Source: Yarrowia lipolytica (lineage: Eukaryota > Ascomycota > Dipodascomycetes > Dipodascales). From it: a stretch of DNA of 64,000 bases. Under the pieces are notes generated by a model. The model saw only the letters and a list, made by a program, of their open reading frames with translations, was not told the DNA's origin and ran no database searches. The stretch is from positions 1,860,001-1,924,000 of the forward strand of contig NC_090773.1 in the NCBI RefSeq assembly GCF_001761485.1. Direction: 5' to 3'. A program made the position numbers and the translations under genes. Below are positions 43,890 to 53,383 of the stretch, piece by piece. The number at the start of each line of letters is the position of its first letter. Position 1 is the stretch's first letter.

Positions 43890-45821
43890 TAAACAAGTGA
43901 TGTGCTGTTCGTAGTCGAGGTCGTGCACCAAGTGTGTACTATACCAAAATGTGGGTGTGATCACGCATGACGTTAGTTAGGAGGGTCTAAATCTGTTCAC
44001 ATTGCATAGGTGCTTAATACTTGTATGGGGTTTACTGCATCAGTAAAAATAGCCAGTACTGTACAGTAAGTAGTGTTAATTATAACTGTGCGCTGCAGTA
44101 TGGAGTGAGGTATTAATGATCCCGATCCGTGCGAGAACCAATGTATGAGGTAAAAAAGGCGCAGTTGAAGGGAGTAATCAAATATATACAGTACACAGTA
44201 TGTACATACTGTACTGTATGTATCGACACTTTGCACCCCCTTTACAATACAGTAAGATAAGAATGCACATACTTGTACTATACCAGTATGTAGAGTACGA
44301 CTGGTGCGATAAATTATGATACTTGCATGTCGTACTTAGGCAGATCTCACTTGTGGGACCCATTGATCAAAGCTCAGTCATCGAGTTTACTGGAGATACT
44401 TTTGACTCCACCCAACACAGCTTAAATGATATTCTATGAGTATATACTCGTACTGCACCATTTATGCATCACGAAAGCAATACAACCATTTCGTTTCCAT
44501 GTCCGGGGGCATTGAGATTGTGTCCGTTGTTTATTGTCGTAACTCTTCACTTTTTAAACGTGTTGGTTAAATAAGCCCCGATGGGTTTATGCAGAACCTA
44601 ATCCAACCGACATTTGACCCTACAAGTAGTGCTAATTACCATGGGGTTTGCCGCTTGTGCCAGGAGGCGATGTCAGATGACCAAATAGAGTTGGGTCTAA
44701 GCCGCAACATTGATATGGGCAGTGTGATCGGAAGGTACACACACAAATCGTTGATAGCAGCTACATATTCGTACAAGTACTGGATAAATACAAGTACTCG
44801 TATCAGTATTTATGTGTAAAAAAAACCACGTATTGTGTACTACTATACTCGTACTTTTAGTGAGTTCAAGTGCTGGCACTTCATCGTGAAGGAAGAATGC
44901 AGCTCTAAAGTTGATGTCCAGGTCTTGATGTCCAGGTCGCTCCGTTCTTCGTACACAACGAGTGCTCTATGTACAGAATCGTACCTACGAGTTCGGGCTT
45001 AAGTACAAGTAGCTACCTGTAGCTCATGCTCTTATTGCGAGTACCGTACGTGCCACACATTTACTGTACGCACTGTTATGTATTGAAGGCGCAGCATTCG
45101 CCAGCAGTGTACATATTGTACTTGTAATCAACATGGTCTCCATGCTCCTGTATCTTCAGTGAAGGAGGATTAGTCGTACCCGTATTGATGTAGCTATTGG
45201 CAGTAATAGTTGTGTAAACCCGGCTTCTACCTCAAACTACCGTTACAGGTACATACTGTACGAGTACAAGGTACTGTAGCTGCAATTTAGAGTCATGCAG
45301 CTCTTCAGCATGAATGTACAGTACATCCGATATATCAGTACGAGTCGCCACGATTTCGTACCGAGTAGATGGAAATCATAGACTATTGGCCGATAATATA
45401 AACATAAACATGTGTATAATATCCTAGATATCATTCCTTCTTTACATACAAGCACGCAAATCAATTAGTCTTACCACATTTTTTGGCAGTGCAGTGTCAA
45501 CGTCAACACTGCCTACCTGCCCTTGTAGTGCCATCTATTAAGGTTCTGTTTCCAGATAACCTGATATCAGGATCTGGGGACATCAGTTTCACAAAAGAGG
45601 TCAGTAAACATATACAAGTAAGAATATGCCTGCTTATTATTGACTTACTTGTGAATTGGTTTATTAGAATGTCTTAATTTGTTCTGATTATGTGTAGAAC
45701 TCTGTGCTGTGGCAATGTTCGATATGCAGCATGTCAGTGTCGCACCACATTCAAATTGTCGTGCACAGTAACCATACCTCACTCTTAAATTCTCCCACAA
45801 CACTCTACCACAACATCATAC
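43890..45821. other. Divergent upstream region of DSD1 and the USP gene
   Basis: About 1.9 kb without a supportable gene. GTAC/TACTGTA palindromic words are frequent, including the perfect 18-bp ACAGTATGTACATACTGT at 44195-44212. The frames at 44589-44819 and 45243-45464 lack family features. Confidence 0.55.
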
Positions 45822-47783
45822 ATGTCCTTAGCAGATGCACTAGAAGAAGAACGCAAGGCCGTTCTGGCTATGAACAACAGCGGACAGCGAGGTGGTACTC
45901 AGCATCGACCAGTCAAATCCATGGTTTTGGATGAGCCTAGAATGCCACATGCCCATCATCGATCCAAGTCTGTTTCAACTGGCTCAGGACCTGGGTGGAA
46001 CCAGCAGCGGCCCAATATTCTTGTTTCCGGCCCTGATGGTCTCTCGGGAGGTAACAAGTCGCGGTCTACCTCCCCCAATGAGTCCATGTACGCCAACCCC
46101 TACAGCAACCATTCCACCACCAGCAAAGCCGGAATGGGAGTAGGTCTTGGTCACCCTAAAGCAGGAAAGGTTGAGCCCCTTCCATCTCACAGGCAAGCCA
46201 TGAAAAACCAACTTTTCAGTCATATGGGCGGTGCCACGCCTTTTGGGGGTTCCTCTGCTGGCAACGTCGACGATGTGCTTCTGCGCAACTTGGATCAATT
46301 GATGCGAAATGGCCCAGGCGCCTCTGTGCGATCGCGGTCTGCCAACGACTCCTCGCCCCGCCATGACACTACCCTGTACCCTCCCACTGCCGGATATCGA
46401 AGCAGCAGTCGAAATGGGAGCCGTACAGGAAGCAGGTCGGGCTCACGAGCTGGCTCTCGTAACCCATCACCTTGCCGGTCCCCTTCGCGAGAACGATCCA
46501 TTTATGATGAAGCTCTTCGTGTGGATCACGACGATGACGATTACTTCGACGACGACGATGATGACGATTCTGAAGACGACGACGAGGAGGACGATGACAC
46601 CGATGCATCCTCCGAAGAAGACGAAGAAGACGGATATTCTAAGAAGAAAAAGGGCAAATGGAGTGGACTAGATACCTCGCTGGTCTCATCAAACGCCTTG
46701 TCGCTTCTGGGAGCAATGGAGGATGAAAGAAAGTCAGTGGCGCAATCGAAGTTCCGCACAAAGTCTTTAATGGACCAGGCCATCGACCCTGCACACCCTC
46801 CGCCCCCTTCACACCAAGACATCGCGGCATACAGACGCCGAATCGTGCATCCCCACACCGCTTTTGATGCTGCAAAGCTGATCGAGCAAGATGCTAAGCT
46901 TGGAGTAGCCCCCTACACTGGCTACAAAGAGGAGGTTAAGGATGCTGCCGCTGCAGAGACTATGGCCCTTACCGTATCCACCATTGCTTCTAGCGCCGCG
47001 ACGAAGCGAACAATCCGTACCATCACAAGAGGAGATCTTCCTGGCCTGGTTGGTACTGCTATCACAACCCCCGACCCTTCCCTTGAAGGCAACACCAGGG
47101 AGACTGAGAAAGAGACTGAAGGCGCTTCGGGCAATGCTGAAAGGGCAGCTGGGGGAGGAGACAATGATGGGAATGGAGTACCAGACTCAGCGTCTACCGT
47201 ACCATCGACTTCAGTGACTTCCAGTGTCGCGGCGGTACTGCCTACCCCTGTGGTCTTGCCATACCGACCCAAGGCCTACATGGTATGCACCGATCTCTCC
47301 CCCGAGTCAAATTACGCTCTTGAGTGGACTGTTGGCACAGTACTGCGGGACGGATCCATCCTGTATTGTGTATGCACTTACCAAGAGGAGGATGGGGTGC
47401 GACCTGAGTCGGCTGAGATTGAGCGACTCAAGGCGATTGGTGAGATCACTCATAATGTTGTGAAGCTGCTGAAGAAAACACGGCTGCAGGTCCATGTTGT
47501 TATTGAGGTGGTCCACTGCCGAAACGCCAAGCTCATGTTGTGCGAGATGATTGATCACGTTTCACCTACATTGGTAGTTGTAGGGTCTCGTGGAAGATCT
47601 GCTCTTAAGGGCGTTCTTCTAGGATCTTTCTCCAATTACATCGTCGGAAAGTCTTCGGTTCCAGTGATGGTGGCGCGACGTCGCCTCAAGAAATCTAAGG
47701 CTCATCATGTCAACGTTCGACAGAGTAACAACCTCCGTGAAGGACATGGTGGTCTTGGCTTGTCCGCTGCTAAGGTTGATTAG
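45822..47783 (+). CDS. Universal stress protein (UspA)-domain family protein
   Basis: A fungal protein of 653 residues with a disordered N-terminal half and a C-terminal UspA fold. The first 230 residues are Ser/Gly/Arg-rich with many RSxS motifs. A short acidic block (about 232-270, Asp/Glu-rich) comes next. The Usp domain runs from about 478 (RPKAYMVCTDLSPESNYALE) to about 625. Its nucleotide-binding signature reads VVVGSRGRSALKGVLLGSFS, then NYIVGKSSVPVMV. This pattern, G-x2-G-R... G-S-x-S... P-V, marks ATP-binding Usp proteins. The exact function in yeasts is unknown; phospho-regulation is likely from the RSxS runs. Single exon, ATG at 45822 in a CA-rich leader. Confidence 0.88.
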   Translation: MSLADALEEERKAVLAMNNSGQRGGTQHRPVKSMVLDEPRMPHAHHRSKSVSTGSGPGWNQQRPNILVSGPDGLSGGNKSRSTSPNESMYANPYSNHSTTSKAGMGVGLGHPKAGKVEPLPSHRQAMKNQLFSHMGGATPFGGSSAGNVDDVLLRNLDQLMRNGPGASVRSRSANDSSPRHDTTLYPPTAGYRSSSRNGSRTGSRSGSRAGSRNPSPCRSPSRERSIYDEALRVDHDDDDYFDDDDDDDSEDDDEEDDDTDASSEEDEEDGYSKKKKGKWSGLDTSLVSSNALSLLGAMEDERKSVAQSKFRTKSLMDQAIDPAHPPPPSHQDIAAYRRRIVHPHTAFDAAKLIEQDAKLGVAPYTGYKEEVKDAAAAETMALTVSTIASSAATKRTIRTITRGDLPGLVGTAITTPDPSLEGNTRETEKETEGASGNAERAAGGGDNDGNGVPDSASTVPSTSVTSSVAAVLPTPVVLPYRPKAYMVCTDLSPESNYALEWTVGTVLRDGSILYCVCTYQEEDGVRPESAEIERLKAIGEITHNVVKLLKKTRLQVHVVIEVVHCRNAKLMLCEMIDHVSPTLVVVGSRGRSALKGVLLGSFSNYIVGKSSVPVMVARRRLKKSKAHHVNVRQSNNLREGHGGLGLSAAKVD

Positions 47784-48016
47784 GTTGCTAGACCTTCATT
47801 TATTCGTCATCTCCCCTGTTGCATAACTAATACTAACGTGTTGTTTGAACCTATTGTATGACTCGTACTTAGAACTTGTAGGAATAGGAGTATACACGGC
47901 TCGTATTTGATGACATATCCATATACCATACGGTGCGGGCATTGCAAAGATATTATTTCTGTACCGGTCTTAAGAAATGACGACATAATTTATTATAACT
48001 TAGATGGACACCTGCC

Positions 48017-48661
48017 CTAATCCTCCAACTCCACCTTAGCCTCCACGCCCCAAGACAGGCTGAGGCCATCCTTGTTAGATTTCCAAGAGGTCATGGCAGG
48101 ATGGCTTATGAATTCTCTCCGTTTCTTGACTCCCTTATCTTCTTCTTGTGGGGTGTCGGCTCCTGATGCAGTCTTTTTTGGTTGCTTGTATAGGAGCTTG
48201 TTCAGTGTATCCATTTTCTCCTCCTCCAACTTCCGTTCACTGAGATTCTTTCTTCGCCTAGCTAGCTCTGTTCTCTTAAGTGCCTGCTCTTCTTGGCTGA
48301 GAATCTTTTGCTGTCTTGAATTTGCTGGTAGTTGCAAGAAATCCTCATTGCTAGGCCCTTTCTCGTCTCTTAACATAGACTTTTGTCGGTTGGTCATTCT
48401 GTCAGGATCAGGCGTTCCCTGGTCATTGTAGTCGAGAAACTCAAGTTCTTCTGAATCTAGCTCGCTCTCGGGTTCATCTTCTGCCTCTTCTTCCGCCTCT
48501 TCAGGCTCATCTTCATCCTCGACTTGGTCTTCCTCATCTTCCACTTCCTCCTCGTCTTCTAGAACCCTGAGCTTTTTTGCTCGAACCGGCCGATCAAAAT
48601 CGCTGTCGCTTAGCTCCTGGTCATACCCCTCGTCTATCTCACTCAATTCGGAAGATGACAT
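48017..48661 (-). CDS. IES2: Ies2, INO80 chromatin-remodelling complex subunit
   Basis: Ies2 (INO80B in animals) activates the INO80 ATPase with Arp5-Ies6 nearby. I start at the ATG at 48661 (MSSSELSEIDEGYDQEL; 214 residues). The N-terminal half is acidic (SELDSEELEFLDYN). The conserved PAPA-1-like block is MTNRQKSMLRD, LQLPANSRQQK, then ALKRTELARRRKNLSERKLE and EEKMDTLNKLLYKQ. The short C-terminus holds a conserved patch (HPAMTSWKSNKDGLSLSWG). Neighbour genes are the USP gene (converging) and trehalase (same strand, 207 bp away); neither suggests linkage. Confidence 0.9.
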   Translation of the reverse strand: MSSSELSEIDEGYDQELSDSDFDRPVRAKKLRVLEDEEEVEDEEDQVEDEDEPEEAEEEAEDEPESELDSEELEFLDYNDQGTPDPDRMTNRQKSMLRDEKGPSNEDFLQLPANSRQQKILSQEEQALKRTELARRRKNLSERKLEEEKMDTLNKLLYKQPKKTASGADTPQEEDKGVKKRREFISHPAMTSWKSNKDGLSLSWGVEAKVELED

Positions 48662-48868
48662 ACTTGCACTCTGTGTTGAAGACTGTAAGACTGTACAGTT
48701 CCTGCCCATCCATCAAACTAAACAGTTCCATATTAAGGTTTTTGTGTTGATTAGTCATCGTGTATTAGGATCAGGCAGTAAGAGTATGTACTGTGTAGTA
48801 TGTAGTCATAACGACAACGGTACAAGTATGGACCTCTTGTGTTCGTATAATAAATTGGTCGTACTTTT

Positions 48869-50815
48869 TTACAGCTTTTCGTGTCTCTTCCACACACCCC
48901 ACTCTAATCGTTGTCGTTGCTGATTGCTCAGGTACCCTAGTCCCACTACGTAGGAAGCATTGACCCATCCAAAGCCTGAGGCTACGGATCCCTGATTTCC
49001 ATACTCAGCTGTGACAACATGGGGTTTGGTAGGATCGGTAACGTTGTATTTCTCCACCACCAACCCGGAGTAGTCTCTGAATGAATGAACCATCATAGCA
49101 CACCATTTGAATGCGAGTCTAGTTGCCACGTTATCGTATCCATAGTTTTGCAGTCCCTGCCATGCCAAAACCTGGTGTGGGGCCCATCCATTAGGGTAGT
49201 CCCATTGTCTAGGAACCCCTGATCCTCCAGAAAACTCATCCAATGATGCCTTAGAGCCGGATGCCAGGCCGCCATATTCTTCGAGGGACGCTATAGTAGA
49301 CACGATCCCCCTCGCTTGTTCGCGAGTGGCAATTCCCGACCACAGTGGCCACAGACCCGTGCTCGAGGTGTACTTCCTTTGAGCGTTGGTCTTGCAATTG
49401 TAGTCGTAAAAACATGAGTCTTCGGAGTTCCACAAGAATTGCGTGAATGCTTCCTTTCGTCTCTCTGCAGCTTCATAGAATCCGCATGGGCTGAGATTCA
49501 GCTCCCGCTCAATGTACTCAAGGTCAACTTCATACTTGTATAGCAATGAGTTCAGGTCAACAGTAGCGAGGTCAGCACAGACGCCTTCTAATCTGTAAGA
49601 GGTATCGTGACCAGACTCTCTAATTGCTCGATCATGCAAAAAGTACTCATCTAGTTCTGGCTGAACGATGTTACCAGAGTTGTATGCTTGAACAAATTCA
49701 TCCAAAGTAAGCCCATACTTCTGCGCGTACGGTCCAAGGACTCCGTCGAAGTGCCCTGTCTCCACTTCAGGTGGAATACCTAACCCTGCTGGGCAATACT
49801 TCGATAGTCCAGTACGTCTGTCCAGTCTCGGGTTTCCCATCCATACTGTGTTGTATTCTGTGACTGCAGAGTTATAGATTTCTTTCAGAAACTCCTTGTT
49901 GCGAGTACGACAGTAGACTCTCAGGCCCATGTCTGTAAGAAATGGAGGCTGCGATCTGCTGAGATAGTAACTTCTGTTGGCATTCAGTATCTTGCCATAA
50001 TTCTTGATCTGGTAGCAAAAATGCAAGCACATTGACTCGGCGATGTGAATATACCCAGGCCCCCCGCTTTCGAGAAGACCCAAGAGCTCGAAATAGCTAT
50101 CCCAGCCATACATTTCGTTGAAACGACCTCCTGGAACGATGTAAGGCAAAGGATTGTGGCTTTTGTCCATAGCAAGTGCTAGCACACCAGGACTAGAATT
50201 GATGCTGAGGACATATTCAGGTGAGATTCTCTTGGGTAGATCTTGTAAATTTACATCCAGGCTTGCATAGTATTGGCGTTGCTCACTAGCATGTGGTAAA
50301 TACAAAACTCCTTCACCCTGCACTTTTGAATCCCCCAATAGAGAATAGATCGTCTTGGTATCCATAGACCTGGTCAATTGGTGCCAAAATTGATTGTCCA
50401 CAAGGTTTTTAAGTCTCTGGTGTGGGGGTTCCAAAATTTTGTCGCTTGAGATATGTGTCACGCAAGAACTCGGAGCAATTGTCTTCTGGTTTTGTTTCAG
50501 CCTTTTCAACCCAGTTTCAGGACCCCCTCGTTTAAGGAGGAGATAATTGAGTACAGTAGCTAACTGGTAGGCGCCTATGACCTGGTAGCACCACCCAGCA
50601 TCTGTCTCCACCTGTAGAAAATTGTCAGAAGAAGTCGTGGTGGTGTCGATCGTGATATGTCCTTCGTCGTCACAGAGAAGCAGCAGTTGCTCGACTGTAT
50701 GATCACTTGCTATGAACCTTTTCTCACCACCCAGTATGAGACTGCTGGCACTGAACCGTCTTGGTGTTCTGGGTTGAGGTGGTGTTGGCAGGCTATAACT
50801 TCTTGATCGTGTCAT
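48869..50815 (-). CDS. NTH1: Neutral trehalase (GH37)
   Basis: Cytosolic trehalase that splits trehalose into two glucoses during stress recovery and germination. I use the ATG at 50815 (648 residues; yeast Nth1 is 751). The longer frame upstream has no ATG. The N-terminus has a PKA-type site, RRFS, with Ser about 22. A calcium-binding-like DDEGHITID follows (about 48-57). The catalytic part has both trehalase signatures: PGGRFNEMYGWDSY (about 225) and QWDYPNGWAPHQ (about 536). The neutral-trehalase block RAIRESGHDTSYRLEGVCAD is also present. It is shorter than yeast Nth1 at the N-terminus, with fewer PKA sites. The start faces AIM10 across 244 bp, and one AGGGG STRE-like word lies at about 50996. 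Confidence 0.95.
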   Translation of the reverse strand: MTRSRSYSLPTPPQPRTPRRFSASSLILGGEKRFIASDHTVEQLLLLCDDEGHITIDTTTTSSDNFLQVETDAGWCYQVIGAYQLATVLNYLLLKRGGPETGLKRLKQNQKTIAPSSCVTHISSDKILEPPHQRLKNLVDNQFWHQLTRSMDTKTIYSLLGDSKVQGEGVLYLPHASEQRQYYASLDVNLQDLPKRISPEYVLSINSSPGVLALAMDKSHNPLPYIVPGGRFNEMYGWDSYFELLGLLESGGPGYIHIAESMCLHFCYQIKNYGKILNANRSYYLSRSQPPFLTDMGLRVYCRTRNKEFLKEIYNSAVTEYNTVWMGNPRLDRRTGLSKYCPAGLGIPPEVETGHFDGVLGPYAQKYGLTLDEFVQAYNSGNIVQPELDEYFLHDRAIRESGHDTSYRLEGVCADLATVDLNSLLYKYEVDLEYIERELNLSPCGFYEAAERRKEAFTQFLWNSEDSCFYDYNCKTNAQRKYTSSTGLWPLWSGIATREQARGIVSTIASLEEYGGLASGSKASLDEFSGGSGVPRQWDYPNGWAPHQVLAWQGLQNYGYDNVATRLAFKWCAMMVHSFRDYSGLVVEKYNVTDPTKPHVVTAEYGNQGSVASGFGWVNASYVVGLGYLSNQQRQRLEWGVWKRHEKL

Positions 50816-51059
50816 GTGGTTGATGTTCAGGAATGTTGATTGGGGAAGGTTGTACAATCTGGGGTAACTATTGTTGTACTGTACTTTACTGTACCTTCAA
50901 GGTGATACTTGTAGAACCTAATTTGCTTGACGTGAAAAAATCAGTAGACTGATAGTGGGAATAAGGTTACATTTCATGTACGAACTTCTCGCCTGAGGGG
51001 GTCCCAAACAGCTATCACCACAGACTGCTGGTAGTATCGCTTTCTGCCAGCTTAAGGAA
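50816..51059. promoter_or_regulatory. Bidirectional promoter of NTH1 and AIM10
   Basis: The two ATGs are 244 bp apart, so the two genes share this region. It contains an AGGGG word (about 50996) and a GTACTGTACTTTACTGTAC palindromic run near 50877-50895. How it is divided between the genes cannot be read. Confidence 0.6.
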
Positions 51060-52397
51060 ATGCTTCCCCGACTCTCTCGGTTGACAACGCGTCGACTCAA
51101 AGATGTGACTCCATCTACAACTGCATCTGATCTGCTTGCTGTGACTGGCTATGTGTCTTACCCATCTTCTGGCCTAGCCAACTTACTTCCCCTTGGGCTC
51201 AGAGTACAACGAAAGATTGAGAATATCATTCGATCTGAGCTCGATTCAATTGGATGTGCTGAGGTGTCGCTGTCCAACTTTTCGGATCCTGACCTGTGGA
51301 GGAAAACAGGTCGTATCAATAACGGAGAACTGTTCCGGGTGAATGACGGCAGCGAAGACCCACCCATTATCGCCCCAACGCATGAAGAGGAAATCACAAA
51401 TCTCATTGCGCAGAAAATTTCCAGTCCTAAGGATCTGCCTATACTGTGGTACCAAATTGGAAAGAAATACCGCAACGAAGCCCGGCCTCGTGGGGGCCTT
51501 CTGCGTGGAAAAGAATTCACCATGAAAGATCTTTACTCGTTCGATGTGGATGAACCACGTGCACTTGAAAGCTACGATCTGGTGAGAAAAGCCTACGATC
51601 AGATTTTTGGAAAGTTAGGTGTGCCAGTGAAATCGGTGGCTGCTGACTCTGGTGCAATCGGTGGATCTCATAGCCACGAGTACCATGTTATTGATGCATC
51701 TGGTGAGGACACTCTTGTCACATGCTCGTCTTGTGACTATTCAGCTAATATCGAGGTTGCTGAACGAGCTGCTGGTGACTCTGAGACCATTTGCACTGAA
51801 GTCAATGGCGTTCTTGTGACCCATGAGTCAAGTCATGCTGTTAATCCCAGACTCGTTGATAGAGCCCTTTCTTCCTATGGACACGATGCATACAAAATTT
51901 CAATGCTAAGAGATGGTGTGTCGCACAATCTAACGACCCCCAAGGAAGGTGATTCATGTCCTAATTGCACCTCGTCATTGAAGTTTTCTAACGCCATTGA
52001 GGTTGGTCACACATTCTACCTTGGTACCAAATATTCTAAGTCTCTATCGTGTGACTTCAAGAACTCCGAGAATAAGCTTACCCCTGCATTCATGGGGTGC
52101 TACGGCATCGGAATTACTAGATTAGTGGCTGCTATTGCCGAAGTGTCTCGTGACCAGCATGGTCTCAAATGGCCTTCCAATGTGGCCCCTTACGAAACTG
52201 TGGTCATTCTAGGAGGTGGTGCGACTGAATCAACGCTTTTGGATAAAGCTTCTGAACTGGGGGCTTTACTACAAGATGCTGTTATCGATGATCGGCCAAA
52301 AAGATCCATTGGGTGGAAAATCAACGAGGCGAAACTCATGGGTTTTCCTCAGGTTGTGGTAGTAAAGAAGGACGGAATCGAAGTTATCCACAGATAG
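51060..52397 (+). CDS. AIM10: Mitochondrial prolyl-tRNA synthetase
   Basis: Class II synthetase that charges mitochondrial tRNA-Pro. The 445-residue product starts MLPRLSRLTTRRLKDVTP, a strong presequence. Motif 2 is RNEARPRGGLLRGKEFTMKD (about 141-160) and motif 3 GCYGIGITRL is near 350. The TPE-loop analogue APTHEEEITNL follows the binding of ATP. A shortened insertion between motifs 2 and 3 contains CxxC...CxxC pairs (TCSSCDYSANIE, SCPNCTSS), as in other mitochondrial ProRS. The anticodon-binding domain ends the protein (GFPQVVVVKKDGIEV). Single exon, intact. Confidence 0.94.
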   Translation: MLPRLSRLTTRRLKDVTPSTTASDLLAVTGYVSYPSSGLANLLPLGLRVQRKIENIIRSELDSIGCAEVSLSNFSDPDLWRKTGRINNGELFRVNDGSEDPPIIAPTHEEEITNLIAQKISSPKDLPILWYQIGKKYRNEARPRGGLLRGKEFTMKDLYSFDVDEPRALESYDLVRKAYDQIFGKLGVPVKSVAADSGAIGGSHSHEYHVIDASGEDTLVTCSSCDYSANIEVAERAAGDSETICTEVNGVLVTHESSHAVNPRLVDRALSSYGHDAYKISMLRDGVSHNLTTPKEGDSCPNCTSSLKFSNAIEVGHTFYLGTKYSKSLSCDFKNSENKLTPAFMGCYGIGITRLVAAIAEVSRDQHGLKWPSNVAPYETVVILGGGATESTLLDKASELGALLQDAVIDDRPKRSIGWKINEAKLMGFPQVVVVKKDGIEVIHR

Positions 52398-53383
52398 CCT
52401 CGTATCAGTGACTCGTCATTCTGGTAGCATTCCTCATACTGTAAATAAATACGAACTCACCTATCATGACCACGATAACAGGCGACGCGGTAATAGTTCC
52501 GAGAGTTGGTGTTTATTGTATGGCAAAGGCTTCTAACATTCTCAGTTTCCCTTGCCAGAAAGAATGCCACTCGTTTCTAATGAAAAAAGTCAACGGCCCC
52601 AGTAATTAGGTAGCATCTAATGTGTACAGGAGGATTGTGCGTGTGATCTCGCCATTAGGGTACAGTACATACTCGAGGAACAGGATGTGCGGGTACAGTG
52701 TACAGCACAAATACGTCGGTTTTTCTATTTATTCTACTATAGGGACCCACAAGTATCCTTGTACAAGTACTTGTGCATACATACAATTCATTTATTCAGC
52801 ATGTTTCTGTCTTGCCTTGTCGCCTGTGACTGTAGCGACTTTATCTTCGCTGGTTCGAAGAGAGCCGTTGCTGCGGATATACGCGTGGCGGACAAGAGGT
52901 ATATGGTGTGCCTACAATAATCCACAAGTAGACCGAACAGTCCACCAATTGGCAATGATGTTACTCCTGTCTTTGATATTTTTGTATTAACAAGTACATG
53001 TGCACTACAGTGTACAGTATGTACTACTCTCCAAGAATCTAACTAACAATGTAATAATCCAATAAACCTTGGCCACTGACAACTGAGTCTAGAGGAGCCA
53101 ACCCGACACCACGGCATAAACTCTCACATTCTACATCAAACATTGGTAAAATGGCATGTGCAATATTAGTACTTGCGGACTTCGTCTGGTATGATAAAAA
53201 ATCTCATCCGTTCAAGTACACACATACACACATACAAGTACAGTACAGTACCTCCAATCTATACACCCCCTCCGGGTAACTTGAACCTTATTACAGTGGT
53301 CGAGATGCATTCGAAACTGTTCAGATCACTCACAGAAAATCACAATTTTACGGCGTCTGTTAAAACCTCTGGTGCGGCCTCCA
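52398..53383. other. Intergenic upstream of the M16 peptidase
   Basis: Contains the AIM10 3' flank, GTACAAGTACTTGTG words near 52760, and an out-of-frame ATG-started frame at 53305 that overlaps the peptidase start (see findings). No separate gene is supported. Confidence 0.5.
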